Positions 5,131-5,837 of a stretch of 5,837 nt of DNA are shown here, in pieces. The DNA is from an uncultured Bacteroidales bacterium (GTDB lineage: Bacteria > Bacteroidota > Bacteroidia > Bacteroidales > Paludibacteraceae), in the NCBI GenBank assembly GCA_946405045.1, contig CAMJFV010000142.1:1-5837 (forward strand), written 5' to 3'. Numbering within the stretch: position 1 is the stretch's first letter; the number at the start of each line of letters is the position of its first letter. Below the pieces are notes generated by a model that saw only the letters and a program-made list of their open reading frames with translations, did no database searches and was not told the origin of the DNA. Position numbers and translations under genes: made by a program.

Positions 5131-5837
5131 ATGACAATAAAAAAAATTCTTTCACTTTTATTCTATCTATCAAGTCTTTTGAGTGCGGTGGCGCAGGGCT
5201 ACACTATCAAGGGTAGGGTTGTGGATGCCAAGACTGGAGAGACAATACCATTCGCGAATGTGGAACTGAAATCAGCAGACGGGTCAAAGGTAGAGCATGG
5301 CTTGTTTACTGGTGATGACGGACGTTTCGTGATGGAAAATGTAGCTGAGAATAATTATCAGCTTGTCATCTCCTTTATGGGATATAATGATTATAACGGA
5401 AAAATCACACCTGAAATTCTAAAACGTAAGGGCGGAGCCCATTTCACAATCAAATTGCGTGAAGACGTTGCTCTTTTGAGTCAGGTGGAGATTGTCGGTA
5501 ACCGCTCACAAATGCAGATGGATGTGGATAAGAAGACATTCCTGGTCAATGAAGGTGCTGCTTCTGTAGGAGTGTCAGCTACCGACGTACTTCGTGATAT
5601 CCCTACTGTGGATGTGGATATGGAAGGAAATATCTCATTACGTAATAATGAGAATGTGGAGGTGTTCATCAACGGAAGAAGTGTCGGCCTTTCTGGTGAT
5701 GCTCAGGGAGAGTTGCTTGAACAGTTTCCAGCTGGAAGTATTGAAAAAATCGAGGTTATCACCAATCCATCATCTAAATATTCAGCTGAGGGATCTGCGG
5801 GAATCATTAATATTGTGATGAAACAGGACGTTCCAGC
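5131..5837 (+). CDS. TonB-dependent-receptor-like outer-membrane beta-barrel protein, N-terminal part
   Basis: The first 235 codons of a gene that is still open at the right edge, so the protein is partial. Residues 1-21 are a Sec signal peptide ending Ala-Val-Ala before Gln22. Residues about 24-88 form a carboxypeptidase-regulatory-like domain: it starts with the pattern I-x-G-x-V-x-D-x3-G-x2-I-P-x-A-N-V and ends with a GYNDY strand, as in many Bacteroidota outer-membrane receptors. Residues about 127-230 resemble a TonB plug domain: TDVLRDIPTVDVD (151-163), a VFINGR turn (178-183), and IEKIEVITNPSSKYSAEG followed by GIINIV (204-229). This arrangement fits the outer-membrane beta-barrel family (OMP_b-brl_3 type) related to TonB-dependent receptors. 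The barrel itself lies outside the window. No TonB box could be identified with confidence, and the substrate is unknown. No SusD-like partner is visible within the window. The ATG at 5131 is chosen because the signal peptide begins there. The 67-base gap after the terminator must hold its promoter, but I see no good TAnnTTTG there. Confidence 0.9.
   Translation, partial: MTIKKILSLLFYLSSLLSAVAQGYTIKGRVVDAKTGETIPFANVELKSADGSKVEHGLFTGDDGRFVMENVAENNYQLVISFMGYNDYNGKITPEILKRKGGAHFTIKLREDVALLSQVEIVGNRSQMQMDVDKKTFLVNEGAASVGVSATDVLRDIPTVDVDMEGNISLRNNENVEVFINGRSVGLSGDAQGELLEQFPAGSIEKIEVITNPSSKYSAEGSAGIINIVMKQDVP

Overview
The window looks like ordinary chromosomal DNA from a member of the Bacteroidales (Bacteroidota). 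The reasons are: no purine-rich Shine-Dalgarno sequence before any start codon, AT-rich leaders, two exact matches to the Bacteroides -7 promoter element (TAnnTTTG), argininosuccinate lyase and FtsH sequences of the Bacteroidales type, and a SusC-like outer-membrane beta-barrel gene with a carboxypeptidase-regulatory-like N-terminus. The genus cannot be fixed by reading alone.

Layout, left to right. Positions 1-177 hold no gene, but contain a strong intrinsic terminator (118-154, minus strand). It closes a minus-strand gene (178-561) for a small secreted protein I do not recognise. A 498-base gap follows (562-1059). It is AT-rich and packed with short signals: candidate promoters for both flanking transcription units, a perfect 16-base palindrome, several stem-loops, seven copies of GAAAAC/GTTTTC and a run of ATTTnnn heptamers.

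Next comes a tightly packed plus-strand set: a 60-residue two-helix membrane protein, argH, rsfS and ftsH, with gaps of 26, 12 and 5 bases. No terminator is visible until a textbook hairpin with a T-tract at 5029-5063. These four are probably one operon joining the last step of arginine synthesis, ribosome silencing and membrane proteolysis. Arginine synthesis has no obvious mechanistic tie to the other two.

After the terminator a new plus-strand gene starts at 5131 and runs off the right edge. It encodes a TonB-dependent-receptor-like outer-membrane protein with signal peptide, carboxypeptidase-regulatory-like domain and plug domain; the barrel lies beyond the window.

I found no mobile element, tRNA, rRNA, CRISPR array or defence gene, and no convincing undescribed system. 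The most interesting material is the non-coding gap at 562-1059 and the two small uncharacterised proteins beside it.
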